14,748 bases of DNA, taken from positions 1 through 14,748 of the forward strand of contig QNDG01000004.1 of NCBI GenBank assembly GCA_003645915.1, given 5' to 3'. Under the pieces are notes generated by a model. The model was not told the DNA's origin. It worked only from the letters and a program-made list of their open reading frames with translations, and searched no databases. Shown here piece by piece: positions 6,395-13,555 of this stretch (within the stretch, counting starts at the first letter, position 1; the number at the start of each line of letters is the position of its first letter). The DNA is from Candidatus Zhuqueibacterota bacterium. Its GTDB lineage: Bacteria > Zhuqueibacterota > QNDG01. Made by a program: the position numbers and the translations under genes.

Positions 6395-6784
6395 ATGAAT
6401 AAAGAAATTATTAAAACAAAAAATTCTCCGGCTGCAATAGGCCCGTACAGTCAGGGTGTTAAAGCAGCATCAGGCAGGCTTGTTTTTACAGCAGGCCAGA
6501 TTCCCTTAGATCCTGAAACAGGAGAGATAAAGGGAAACACAATAGCAGAGCAGACAAAACAGGCACTTTTAAACTTAAAAGGGGTTCTTGAGGCAGCAGG
6601 TTCAGGACTTGACATGGTTATAAAAACAACTGTATTTTTAAAGGATATGAATGATTTTTCTGCAATGAACAGTGTTTATGCGGAATTTTTTACGGAAAAT
6701 CCGCCTGCGCGTTCAGCTGTGGAAGTGTCGCGGCTTCCGAAAGATGTTCTTGTGGAAATTGAGTGTGTTGCACTTTCAGATTGA
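6395..6784 (+). CDS. ridA: RidA family 2-iminobutanoate/2-iminopropanoate deaminase
   Basis: The 129-residue protein is a full-length member of the YjgF/YER057c/UK114 (Rid) family. It forms trimers in the cytosol and hydrolyses reactive enamine/imine intermediates released by PLP enzymes such as threonine dehydratase. Family signatures are clear: GPYSQ at 16-20, [10 protein letters not shown] at 31-40, [10 protein letters not shown] at 102-111 with the carboxylate-binding arginine R106, and E121 near the C-terminus in VEIECVA. Y18 and the other usual active-site positions are kept, so deaminase activity is likely. gcgggg at 6384-6389 lies before the ATG. It is the first gene after the restriction-modification insertion and is 3 nt from the next gene. 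Confidence 0.95.
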   Translation: MNKEIIKTKNSPAAIGPYSQGVKAASGRLVFTAGQIPLDPETGEIKGNTIAEQTKQALLNLKGVLEAAGSGLDMVIKTTVFLKDMNDFSAMNSVYAEFFTENPPARSAVEVSRLPKDVLVEIECVALSD

Positions 6785-6787
6785 TTT

Positions 6788-7237
6788 ATGAAAAAAATAT
6801 TTACTATAATTATTCTTACATTAATTTGTAATGTGTCGCTTTTTTCGCAGACCGGAGATACAACAGGGGTTTCTCTTAAACCGAAAGTACACAGCACATT
6901 TAAAGCAGTGCTCTTTTCTGCGGTAATACCAGGCGCAGGACAAATATATAACGGTCAGATAATAAAAAGTTTTGCGGTTGTAGCAGGTATAGCCGGGATG
7001 GCTTATGCTGCACATATTCAGAATGAAAGAGCTCTGAATTCTCAGTACGACGAAGAGATGAATTACTACAAACAGGACAGAGACAAATTTATCATTTATG
7101 CTGTGCTGGTCTATTTTATAAATATAGTTGATGCATATGTTGATGCACAGTTCATGGATTTTGATACAGGGCCCGATTTGTCGATGGTCTGTAAAAAGAA
7201 CAGGACAATTGCATTAAGTTTTAACTGGTCATTTTAA
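6788..7237 (+). CDS. DUF5683 family small membrane protein
   Basis: The 149-residue product has a typical secretion signal or signal anchor (residues 1-20, ending near SLFSQ). SAVIPGAGQIYNG (44-56) and a second hydrophobic region follow, with NIVDAYVDAQFMDFD at 112-126. PGAGQxYNG together with xxDAYVDAxxxDFD is the pattern of DUF5683, a family common in Bacteroidota and relatives and of unknown role. The C-terminus ends in an aromatic strand (SFNWSF), as in outer-membrane proteins, so an envelope location is possible. The ATG follows the ridA stop by 3 nt and has no evident Shine-Dalgarno sequence, so it may rely on coupling with ridA. Confidence 0.8.
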   Translation: MKKIFTIIILTLICNVSLFSQTGDTTGVSLKPKVHSTFKAVLFSAVIPGAGQIYNGQIIKSFAVVAGIAGMAYAAHIQNERALNSQYDEEMNYYKQDRDKFIIYAVLVYFINIVDAYVDAQFMDFDTGPDLSMVCKKNRTIALSFNWSF

Positions 7238-7252
7238 AGCTGCGGAGTTAGT

Positions 7253-7798
7253 ATGGAAAGAGAAGAAGCTTTGGAGCTTGTAAAAAAACATGTTTCCAAT
7301 AAAAATCTTATCAAGCACATGATTGCTGTAGAAGCTGTAATGAAATTCCTTGCCAGAAGATTCGGTGAGGATGAGGAGTTGTGGGGGCTGGCAGGGCTTC
7401 TGCATGACCTGGATTATGACCGGACAGCAGATGATTTTGAAAATCACGGTAAAATAACAGCGGAAATTCTTGAAAAAACAGATGTACCGGAACAGGTTAT
7501 CTATGCAATAAAAAGCCATCCCGGGCATTTCCCGCGAAAAAGCCTTATGGATAAAGCCCTGTTTGCTGCTGATCCCATAACAGGATTGATAGTAGCTGCA
7601 ACACTTATGCATCCCACAAAAAAGATTAAAAACGTGGATGTTGAATTTGTAAAAAGAAGGTTTAAAGAAAAGAGATTTGCAGCAGGCGCAAACAGAGATC
7701 AGATAAAAAGCTGCTCTGAAGCAGGTATTGAGCTGGATGATTTTATTGCGCTTTCTCTTGAAGCGATGCAGTCTGTGGATAAAGAACTTGGTTTGTAG
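7253..7798 (+). CDS. HD-domain metal-dependent phosphohydrolase
   Basis: The 181-residue protein is a compact HD-domain protein of the HDIG type. The metal ligands stand in the expected order: H22 in IKHMIAVE, H51-D52 in LLHDLDYD, H88 in IKSHPGH, and D107 in FAADPITG. The sequence AGLLHDLDYDR is typical of uncharacterised hydrolases annotated as HDIG domain proteins. It should hydrolyse a phosphate ester, most likely a nucleotide, but the substrate cannot be told. It is cytosolic, with no signal peptide. ATG 7253 follows ggagtt at 7245-7250. Neighbours on both sides are envelope proteins, which gives no clear hint of substrate. Confidence 0.85.
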   Translation: MEREEALELVKKHVSNKNLIKHMIAVEAVMKFLARRFGEDEELWGLAGLLHDLDYDRTADDFENHGKITAEILEKTDVPEQVIYAIKSHPGHFPRKSLMDKALFAADPITGLIVAATLMHPTKKIKNVDVEFVKRRFKEKRFAAGANRDQIKSCSEAGIELDDFIALSLEAMQSVDKELGL

Positions 7799-7803
7799 AA
7801 TTT

Positions 7804-8187
7804 ATGACAAAATTATATATAATTTTTATGTATGTTCTGGTTTTTTCAGACTTTGCTTCAGCTCAAAAAATGGAAAATTATAATGAGCCGGTTTTGTGTG
7901 AACCTGAAAGTTCTGTGGTTTTCAGGGATAATTTTTTCGGGAAAGATAAAGCCAAACATTTTCTGGCATCAATGATAATTACCGGTGGAAGCGCATGGGC
8001 GGCAAAACACAGGTTTGGTCTTGATACCAGGTCTGGCATGACAGTTGGAATCAGCATAGGCCTGTCAGTTGGTATTATGAAAGAGGTTGCAGATAATAAA
8101 AATCCCCGAAAACAGTATTTTTCATGGCGTGATATTGTTGCTGATATAGCGGGTGTAATAGCAGGGAGTATTTTTCTGGCATGGTAA
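7804..8187 (+). CDS. YfiM/DUF2279-like envelope protein
   Basis: The 127-residue product has a signal peptide (residues 1-20, ASA-Q at the likely cleavage site). A domain follows with DKAKHF at 48-53, GIMKEVAD at 90-97 and FSWRDIVADIAG at 106-117. D-K-x-x-H-F plus G-x-x-K-E-x-x-D plus W-x-D-x-x-A-D is the pattern of YfiM/DUF2279, a set of predicted periplasmic or membrane-associated proteins of unknown role. The glycine-rich hydrophobic stretches (54-63, 80-92, 111-125) may lie in the membrane. No Shine-Dalgarno sequence is obvious before ATG 7804. The last 7 nt overlap the PHP gene. Confidence 0.7.
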   Translation: MTKLYIIFMYVLVFSDFASAQKMENYNEPVLCEPESSVVFRDNFFGKDKAKHFLASMIITGGSAWAAKHRFGLDTRSGMTVGISIGLSVGIMKEVADNKNPRKQYFSWRDIVADIAGVIAGSIFLAW

Positions 8188-9251
8188 AAAGCAGCAGAAC
8201 AGACGGATTATTTGAAATATCGGGTGCAGTGCATCTTCATTCCAGTTGTTCAGACGGGTCAAAATCAATACCTGAAATTACAGAAACGGCTAATGAGAAG
8301 GGGCTTGATTTTTTGCTTTTCAGTGATCATAATACATTAAAGCCCAAAAAAGACGGGCTTGAGGGTATTTATAAAAAGGTTGCAGTTGTAATTGGGTGTG
8401 AGCTGAATGATCCTGATGATAAAAACCATTATCTTGCATTTCAGATAGAAGATGAGATCCCTTTGGGCCTGAGAGCAGAAGAGTATGTCAGAAAAGTAAA
8501 AGACCAGGGCGGTTTCGGCATAATTGCGCATCCTGCTGAAAAAAGGAGTTATTCGGAAAAGTATCCTCCCTATCCCTGGACAGACTGGCATGTGCAGGGA
8601 TTTGACGGTATTGAGATCTGGAATCAGTTATCCGAATGGATGGAAGGAATGAGCAGGCTTAATTTTATATACAGGCTGATGCATCCTTTAAGATCCATTC
8701 ACTTTCCTGTAAAAAGTATTCTTGAAAAGTGGGACAGGCTTAACATTGAAAAGAGAATTGTAGGCACAGGCGGAATAGATGTTCATGCTTATAAAAAAAG
8801 GTTTCTCGGATTTATAAATCTGGAAATCTATCCGTATAAAGTTCAGTTTAAATCAATTAGAACACATCTGCTTCTTGATGAATCGTGGCAGGAAATTCTA
8901 AAAAAGAATGATTTCAGTCTTGCAGAGAGAGCAATTTTTTCAGCTATAAAAAATGCCCGGTTATTTATTGTTAATTATTCTGTAGGAGATGGAACAGGAT
9001 TTGAGTTTTATGCACAAAAAGGTTCCCGCATATTTCCAATGGGCGCAAGAATCAATGAACATGAAGTTGAGTTTCATGTTGTTTGTCCTCTTAAAGGTAA
9101 AATAAGATTTATTCATAATAGTGTGGTTAAAGAGCAGAAAAGAGGGCAGGATCTGCAAATCAAATGTAATGAACCCGGGGTTTACAGGGTTGAAATATAC
9201 AGAAAGGGCAGGGGCTGGATTTATTCCAATCCAATTGTACTAATGAAGTAA
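8181..9251 (+). CDS. PHP-domain phosphoesterase with C-terminal beta-rich extension
   Basis: The 356-residue protein has a PHP metal-dependent phosphoesterase core. Ligand positions are H18 and H20 and D25 in VHLHSSCSDG, H50 in FSDHNT, E74 in IGCELND, H117 in IIAHPAE, and D200 and H202 in GGIDVHA. These would bind two or three divalent metals for phosphoester hydrolysis. The last 100 or so residues (from about 255) have no PHP motif. They look beta-rich (GFEFYAQKGSRIFPMG, then EPGVYRVEIYRKGRGWIYSNPIVL) and resemble the immunoglobulin-like tail of some PHP proteins. No signal peptide is seen. The ATG overlaps the previous gene by 7 nt, with gggag at 8164-8168, and no other methionine lies before the HLH motif. 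The substrate is unknown. Confidence 0.85.
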   Translation: MVKSSRTDGLFEISGAVHLHSSCSDGSKSIPEITETANEKGLDFLLFSDHNTLKPKKDGLEGIYKKVAVVIGCELNDPDDKNHYLAFQIEDEIPLGLRAEEYVRKVKDQGGFGIIAHPAEKRSYSEKYPPYPWTDWHVQGFDGIEIWNQLSEWMEGMSRLNFIYRLMHPLRSIHFPVKSILEKWDRLNIEKRIVGTGGIDVHAYKKRFLGFINLEIYPYKVQFKSIRTHLLLDESWQEILKKNDFSLAERAIFSAIKNARLFIVNYSVGDGTGFEFYAQKGSRIFPMGARINEHEVEFHVVCPLKGKIRFIHNSVVKEQKRGQDLQIKCNEPGVYRVEIYRKGRGWIYSNPIVLMK

Positions 9252-9274
9252 CAGCACAGGAAGGGAAAGGCTGT
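9251..9274 (+). promoter_or_regulatory. Small hairpin presenting the purF ribosome-binding site
   Basis: acagc (9251-9255) pairs with gctgt (9270-9274). The 14-nt loop holds aggaaggga, the likely Shine-Dalgarno sequence, and the purF ATG follows 1 nt after the stem at 9276. The stem is only 5 bp, so this may be chance. If real, it would expose the site in the loop and not hide it. Confidence 0.25.
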
Positions 9275-9275
9275 A

Positions 9276-10664
9276 ATGAAAAGAATTAAGGAGTACTGCG
9301 GAATAATTGGGATTGCAGGGCATCCGCAGGCTGCGGAAATGGCATATCTCGGGCTTTATGCGCTTCAGCACAGGGGACAGGAAGGTGCAGGTATTGTTTC
9401 CTGTGAGAACGGCAGGGTTTACAGACATGTAGGCAGAGGCCTTGTAAATGATGTTTTTGCATCTCCGGGCACACTTAAAAGTCTTAAAGGCAGTATGGCA
9501 ATAGGACATAACAGATATTCCACAACAGGCACTGATAAAAAAGAGAATGTTCAGCCTTTGCTGGTTAATACCAAATCAGGATTTGTAGGCCTGGGACATA
9601 ACGGTAATCTGGTAAATTCAAAAAAACTAAGGTATAAGCTTCAGCAGAACGGTGCGATTTTTCAGACTACAACAGACAGCGAGCTCATTCTGCACCTGAT
9701 TGCAATATCACAAAAACATGATATTGTTGACCAGATTAAAGATGCATTGACAAAGATCAGCGGCGCTTTCTCTCTTGTAATTCAGATTGAGGGCAGAATT
9801 ATTGCGGCAAGGGATCCCAACGGATTCAGACCTCTTGCACTTGGCAAGCTGGATCAAGGTTATGTGGTTGCGTCGGAAACATGTGCAATGGATTTGATAG
9901 GTGCCGAATACATGAGAGATGTACATCCGGGTGAGCTGGTTATAATTGATAAAAACGGTTTCAAATCCCAGTACTTTACCAATGCACAAAAGTCAACGCA
10001 CTGTATCTTTGAATTTATATATTTTTCCCGACCAGACAGCAGAATTTTCGGTGAATATGTGGATAAAACAAGAAGAAAACTGGGAAGAAAACTGGCGGAA
10101 GAACATCCTGCTGATGCGGATATTGTAATTTCAGTTCCTGATTCAAGTAATACTGCAGCATTGGGATATGCAAATGCTTCAGGCATACCGTTTGAAATAG
10201 GCCTTATCAGAAATCACTATATAGGAAGGACTTTTATACAGCCGCAGCAGTCTATAAGAAATTTTAATGTAAAAGTAAAATTTAACACTGTGGGGGGTGT
10301 TTTAAAAAATAAAAGAGTTGTTATAGTGGAAGATTCTATTGTCAGGGGAACAACGCTTAAAATGCTGACTCAGCAACTGAGAAATGCCGGTGCAAAAGAA
10401 GTTCATATCAGAGTAAGCTCTCCTCCCATTAAATTTCCCTGTTACTACGGGATGGATTTTCCCACTATGGAAGAGTTAATAGCAACCGGCAAATCGGTAA
10501 AAGAGATAGAAAAATTTCTTGGTGTGGACAGTCTGGGGTACCTTTCAATTGAGGGCCTGGTCAGTTCCGTACCAAGCGAGGGGCGAGGTTATTGTACTGC
10601 GTGTTTTGACGGAAAGTATCCTGTGGAAGTGGAAAAGGATTTTGAAAAGGAGCAGTATGAATAA
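9276..10664 (+). CDS. purF: Amidophosphoribosyltransferase, iron-sulphur type
   Basis: The 462-residue enzyme makes 5-phosphoribosylamine from PRPP and glutamine, the first committed step of purine synthesis. Residues 1-7 (MKRIKEY) are a short propeptide, and C8 in YCGIIG is the N-terminal nucleophile of the glutaminase domain after cleavage. HRGQEGAGI (32-40) and GHNRYSTTG (77-85) are glutaminase motifs. VIVEDSIVRGTT (349-360) is the PRPP-binding loop. Cysteines C243, C389, C440 and C443 correspond to the four [4Fe-4S] ligands of the B. subtilis enzyme, so this is the oxygen-labile type with a propeptide. The Bacillus enzyme is feedback-inhibited by purine nucleotides, and the same is expected here. 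It is 24 nt after the PHP gene and 17 nt before the UbiA gene. No other purine gene is nearby. Confidence 0.96.
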   Translation: MKRIKEYCGIIGIAGHPQAAEMAYLGLYALQHRGQEGAGIVSCENGRVYRHVGRGLVNDVFASPGTLKSLKGSMAIGHNRYSTTGTDKKENVQPLLVNTKSGFVGLGHNGNLVNSKKLRYKLQQNGAIFQTTTDSELILHLIAISQKHDIVDQIKDALTKISGAFSLVIQIEGRIIAARDPNGFRPLALGKLDQGYVVASETCAMDLIGAEYMRDVHPGELVIIDKNGFKSQYFTNAQKSTHCIFEFIYFSRPDSRIFGEYVDKTRRKLGRKLAEEHPADADIVISVPDSSNTAALGYANASGIPFEIGLIRNHYIGRTFIQPQQSIRNFNVKVKFNTVGGVLKNKRVVIVEDSIVRGTTLKMLTQQLRNAGAKEVHIRVSSPPIKFPCYYGMDFPTMEELIATGKSVKEIEKFLGVDSLGYLSIEGLVSSVPSEGRGYCTACFDGKYPVEVEKDFEKEQYE

Positions 10665-10681
10665 ACTAATAAGGAGACGTT

Positions 10682-11599
10682 ATGAAAGGAATTCAGGGGG
10701 GCCTGGATATGCTCTTTATTCTTCGCCCGATGTTGTTCTATCCTGTGTGGACGTTTTTTCTGGCAGGCAGCTTAGAAGCAGGGATGCGTTTAAACGGTAA
10801 CTGGCAGTTTCCTGTTCTACCGGTAATTTTTTCAGTAACCCTTATAACTGGCTCGGCTTTTATTCTGAATCAGATAAAGGATAAGGAAACCGACAGAATA
10901 AATAATAAGCTGTTTTTTATAGCAGACGGGATTGTAAAAGAAAAAAGTGCATTTATTGAAGCAGGTGTTCTTGCATTTGCAGGGCTGCTTATTGTTTATT
11001 TTATTTCGTTTAAAATATTTTTATTAGCAGCGGCTCTTTTCTTAGTATCAGGAATATGTTACAATTATCCTCCGTTTTCGTGGAAAGACAGGCCTGTAAT
11101 GGGAATGGTGACAAATTCGCTGGCCGGTATTTTTATATTTTCAATGGGATGGATAGCAAGGGGAGGTTCCGGATATATACCTTTGTATGTTCTGCCCTAT
11201 GCCGTTGCAGGAGGAGCGGTTTATCTTGATACAACTCTGCCTGATGTTAAAGGAGACAGAGAAGCAGGCAAGATTACTTTTGCCGTAAAATATGGTCATG
11301 GCCTTACAATACGGCTTGCGTCAATATTGGAAATATCAGTAGTGATTACAGCATTTTTATTATCGGACAGGTTTATTTTTTATGCCAGTGTTGTGGTTCT
11401 TCCGTTTTTTGTTTTAAGCGCGATAAAACCTGATCTGAAAAACGGCGTCAGAGCTGTTAAGTTTTCTATAATTATACTTCTTGCAGGTGTGTGCTGGTTT
11501 TATCCGGCTTTGTTTGCAGTGGTAATGGTTGCATTTTTTATCACAAAAATTTATTATAAAAAAAGATTCAATTTTAATTATCCCAGTTTAAAAGCATAA
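10682..11599 (+). CDS. UbiA-family prenyltransferase
   Basis: The 305-residue integral membrane protein should transfer a polyprenyl group from its diphosphate to an acceptor. Both aspartate-rich motifs are present: N63-QIKDKETD (63-71, NxxxDxxxD) and D183-TTLPDVKGD (183-192). Seven to nine hydrophobic helices follow the family layout. Acceptor choice cannot be read directly. UbiA members attach chains to quinone precursors, chlorophyllide, heme, homogentisate or, in archaea and some FCB bacteria, geranylgeranylglyceryl phosphate. The gene sits 4 nt before a ferredoxin and two genes before a geranylgeranyl-reductase homologue, which suggests an isoprenoid whose double bonds are later reduced. 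The ribosome-binding site aaggag lies before ATG 10682. Another good frame at 10519-10800 is a shadow. Confidence 0.87.
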   Translation: MKGIQGGLDMLFILRPMLFYPVWTFFLAGSLEAGMRLNGNWQFPVLPVIFSVTLITGSAFILNQIKDKETDRINNKLFFIADGIVKEKSAFIEAGVLAFAGLLIVYFISFKIFLLAAALFLVSGICYNYPPFSWKDRPVMGMVTNSLAGIFIFSMGWIARGGSGYIPLYVLPYAVAGGAVYLDTTLPDVKGDREAGKITFAVKYGHGLTIRLASILEISVVITAFLLSDRFIFYASVVVLPFFVLSAIKPDLKNGVRAVKFSIIILLAGVCWFYPALFAVVMVAFFITKIYYKKRFNFNYPSLKA

Positions 11600-11603
11600 T
11601 AAA

Positions 11604-11789
11604 ATGGATAAAAACAGAGGAATTTTAATAGACACGAATTTATGCGATCTTTGCGGCGCTTGTGTTGCAGTTTGTCCTGAAGATGCCATTATTTTGCAGG
11701 AACGAAATATTGAGGTTATGCAGGACAGATGTACAAAGTGCGGATTGTGCGCTGCAGTCTGTCCCCTTAATGTACCGGAATTGTTATGA
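11604..11789 (+). CDS. 2[4Fe-4S] ferredoxin
   Basis: The 61-residue protein is a compact bacterial-type ferredoxin. The first cluster motif is C14-x2-C17-x2-C20-x3-C24-P and the second is C43-x2-C46-x2-C49-x3-C53-P. All eight ligands are intact, so two low-potential clusters are expected. It is soluble and has no other domain. It starts 4 nt after the UbiA gene, and its stop is one base before the ATG of a geranylgeranyl-reductase homologue. That placement suggests it feeds electrons to the reductase. Ferredoxin-driven reduction is known for some archaeal geranylgeranyl reductases. Confidence 0.93.
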   Translation: MDKNRGILIDTNLCDLCGACVAVCPEDAIILQERNIEVMQDRCTKCGLCAAVCPLNVPELL

Positions 11790-11790
11790 T

Positions 11791-12963
11791 ATGAAAAAAT
11801 ATACTTTTGACATTACAATTATCGGAGCAGGGCCTGCAGGATCCATGGCTGCAAAAAGAGCAGCGGAAAAAGGTGCTTCTGTTCTACTTATAGAAAAAGA
11901 CAAGTATGCAGGTATTCCTGTAAGATGCGCTGAAGGTGTGTACAGGGATGAAATAACCAGACTTGTTGATATTGATGACAGCTGGATATGCAGTAAAATT
12001 ATTTTTTCGGAACTGGTCTCTCCTGATGGAAACAGGGTAAGAGCTGCAGAGGATGCTTCGGGTTTTATTCTTGACAGAAAAAAATTTGATCAGGCGCTTG
12101 CGATTCTTTCAGTGGAAAGCGGTGCAGATCTCCGGACAGAAACCTATGCATCCGGAATGAAGAAAAATGTACATGGAGAGTGGGAAGTATCCGCATGCAC
12201 AAGAGGCGAGGATATTAAAATTCTCACAAAAGTTGTAATTGGCGCAGACGGAGTAGAGTCCAGAGTGGGCAGATGGGCTGGAATTGATACAAGCCTTAAA
12301 CTCCGTGAAATAGAATCGTGCTGCCAGTTTACACTTGCAGATCTCAATATTGATGATCAGACAGTACAGTTTTACATGTCAAAGGAGTTTGCTCCTGGAG
12401 GTTATGCGTGGGTGTTTCCTAAATCCGGAGGTCTGGCAAATGTGGGACTGGGTATTCTGGGCACTTATGTAAAAGATGTAAATCCAGAAAAGAGTCTTAA
12501 GAATTTTGTTAAAAGATATTTCCCTGAGGGCAGAGTTATATCTCAGATTGCAGGCGGTGTGCCGGTTCTGCCGGGATTAAAAGACATGGTGGCAGATGGT
12601 GTTCTTCTTGCGGGAGATGCCGCAAGACAGGTTGATCCTCTTTCCGGCGGAGGAATTACAAACAGCATGGCAGCAGGTATTATGGCTGCGGAACATGCAG
12701 TGCGGTCAATTGAACAAAAGGACACTTCAAAGAAAAATCTTACTGCATATCAAAAAGAGTGGGACAGAAAATTTGGTAAAAAGATGAGGCTCAGTTCAAA
12801 ACTGAAAAAAGTTGTTGATGATCTGGATGAGGAAGTGTTTAATAATCTGGTGGGAAAAATGTCTTTACTACCTCAACAGAAACGAACGCCTTTTGCATTT
12901 TTTAAAACACTGCTTTTAAATCAACCGAAGTTGTTTTTGGATGTGGCAAAATTTATCCTTTAA
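11791..12963 (+). CDS. Geranylgeranyl reductase family flavoprotein
   Basis: The 390-residue FAD enzyme belongs to the geranylgeranyl reductase group, which hydrogenates isoprenoid double bonds. The FAD-binding GAGPAGS is at 12-18. PVRCAEG at 43-49 carries C46, the conserved-cysteine position of the group. GADGVESRVG (151-160), PGGYAWVFP (202-210) and GDAARQVDPLSGGG (275-288) are the other family marks. Start: MKKYTFDITIIGAGPAG at ATG 11791 puts the Rossmann strand right at the N-terminus, as in relatives. The open frame continues upstream to 11662, but that part overlaps the ferredoxin in another frame and is not coding. The enzyme has no electron source of its own and the ferredoxin ends 1 nt upstream. 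Substrate could be a menaquinone side chain, geranylgeranyl diphosphate or an unsaturated ether lipid. Confidence 0.9.
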   Translation: MKKYTFDITIIGAGPAGSMAAKRAAEKGASVLLIEKDKYAGIPVRCAEGVYRDEITRLVDIDDSWICSKIIFSELVSPDGNRVRAAEDASGFILDRKKFDQALAILSVESGADLRTETYASGMKKNVHGEWEVSACTRGEDIKILTKVVIGADGVESRVGRWAGIDTSLKLREIESCCQFTLADLNIDDQTVQFYMSKEFAPGGYAWVFPKSGGLANVGLGILGTYVKDVNPEKSLKNFVKRYFPEGRVISQIAGGVPVLPGLKDMVADGVLLAGDAARQVDPLSGGGITNSMAAGIMAAEHAVRSIEQKDTSKKNLTAYQKEWDRKFGKKMRLSSKLKKVVDDLDEEVFNNLVGKMSLLPQQKRTPFAFFKTLLLNQPKLFLDVAKFIL

Positions 12964-13021
12964 CAAAGTGGGGAATATGTATGTTTTACTCCTGAGAATT
13001 CTTTGAAAGAGAGCTTTACAG

Positions 13022-13555
13022 ATGGGGAACTTGAGAATTTTTACTATACCGAATTTGCTAACTGTTTTAAGACTGATTTTTCTGTGGCCTGCGCTTAAGT
13101 ATCTGAAATCCGGAGATGAATATATTGCTCTGTTTTTTATTCTGATGGCAGGTGCAACAGATTCCTTAGACGGTTACATTGCAAGAAAGTACAATCAAAT
13201 ATCAGATTTTGGCAAGGCTTTGGATCCTGTTGTGGACAAAATTTTTACACTTTCAATTATTGTATTTCTCGTGTTTTCGCCGGATTATTCTTTACCCGGA
13301 TGGTTTTTAATTTTTCTTATTTTAAGAGAAATGTTGCTTGTGACTGCAGGGTTCTATCTTATTACTGCTAAGAAAACTGTAATTCAGGCTCAAAAACCGG
13401 GAAAGTACTCGGCATTTATTAACGGGGTTTTGGTTATTTTGTATATACTTCATTTTATTTATGTTGATTATCTTTTAATAGCAGCGGTAGCTGCAACGTT
13501 GTATTCAACTGCAGTTTATGCGAAAGTTTTTTTCAGGAAAGTATCGGAGAAGTAA
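13022..13555 (+). CDS. pgsA: CDP-alcohol phosphatidyltransferase, probably CDP-diacylglycerol-glycerol-3-phosphate 3-phosphatidyltransferase
   Basis: The 177-residue membrane enzyme replaces CMP on a CDP-lipid with an alcohol phosphate, giving phosphatidylglycerophosphate if it is PgsA. The family motif D-x2-D-G-x2-A-R-x8-G-x3-D-x3-D is complete: D47, D50, G51, A54, R55, G64, D68 and D72. TIPNLLTVLRL (8-18) at the N-terminus is the usual PgsA opening. Helices continue to the end, and length is normal. It follows the GGR gene after 58 nt and its stop is directly followed by the ftsY ATG. Its neighbours ftsY and rimO are housekeeping, and pgsA near rimO is common, so ordinary phospholipid synthesis is the safest reading. 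An archaetidyl-type acceptor role is possible given the isoprenoid genes upstream, but the motif does not separate the two. Confidence 0.85.
   Translation: MGNLRIFTIPNLLTVLRLIFLWPALKYLKSGDEYIALFFILMAGATDSLDGYIARKYNQISDFGKALDPVVDKIFTLSIIVFLVFSPDYSLPGWFLIFLILREMLLVTAGFYLITAKKTVIQAQKPGKYSAFINGVLVILYILHFIYVDYLLIAAVAATLYSTAVYAKVFFRKVSEK

Noticed and set aside
10519..10800. Open frame across the purF end and the UbiA start
   Set aside because: It overlaps two well-supported genes in another frame and has no recognisable domain or ribosome-binding site.
11662..11790. N-terminal extension of the geranylgeranyl reductase frame up to 11662
   Set aside because: It overlaps the eight-cysteine ferredoxin in another frame, and family members begin right at the FAD-binding strand, so ATG 11791 is the start.
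11604..12963. Ferredoxin and GGR as part of bacteriochlorophyll synthesis (BchP-like)
   Set aside because: No other pigment gene lies in the window and the neighbours are housekeeping or lipid genes. It cannot be fully excluded without the genome.
12976..13005. Very short open frame (about 9 codons) in the GGR-pgsA gap, as a possible leader peptide
   Set aside because: There is no run of regulatory codons and no attenuator hairpin pair, so nothing supports it beyond chance.
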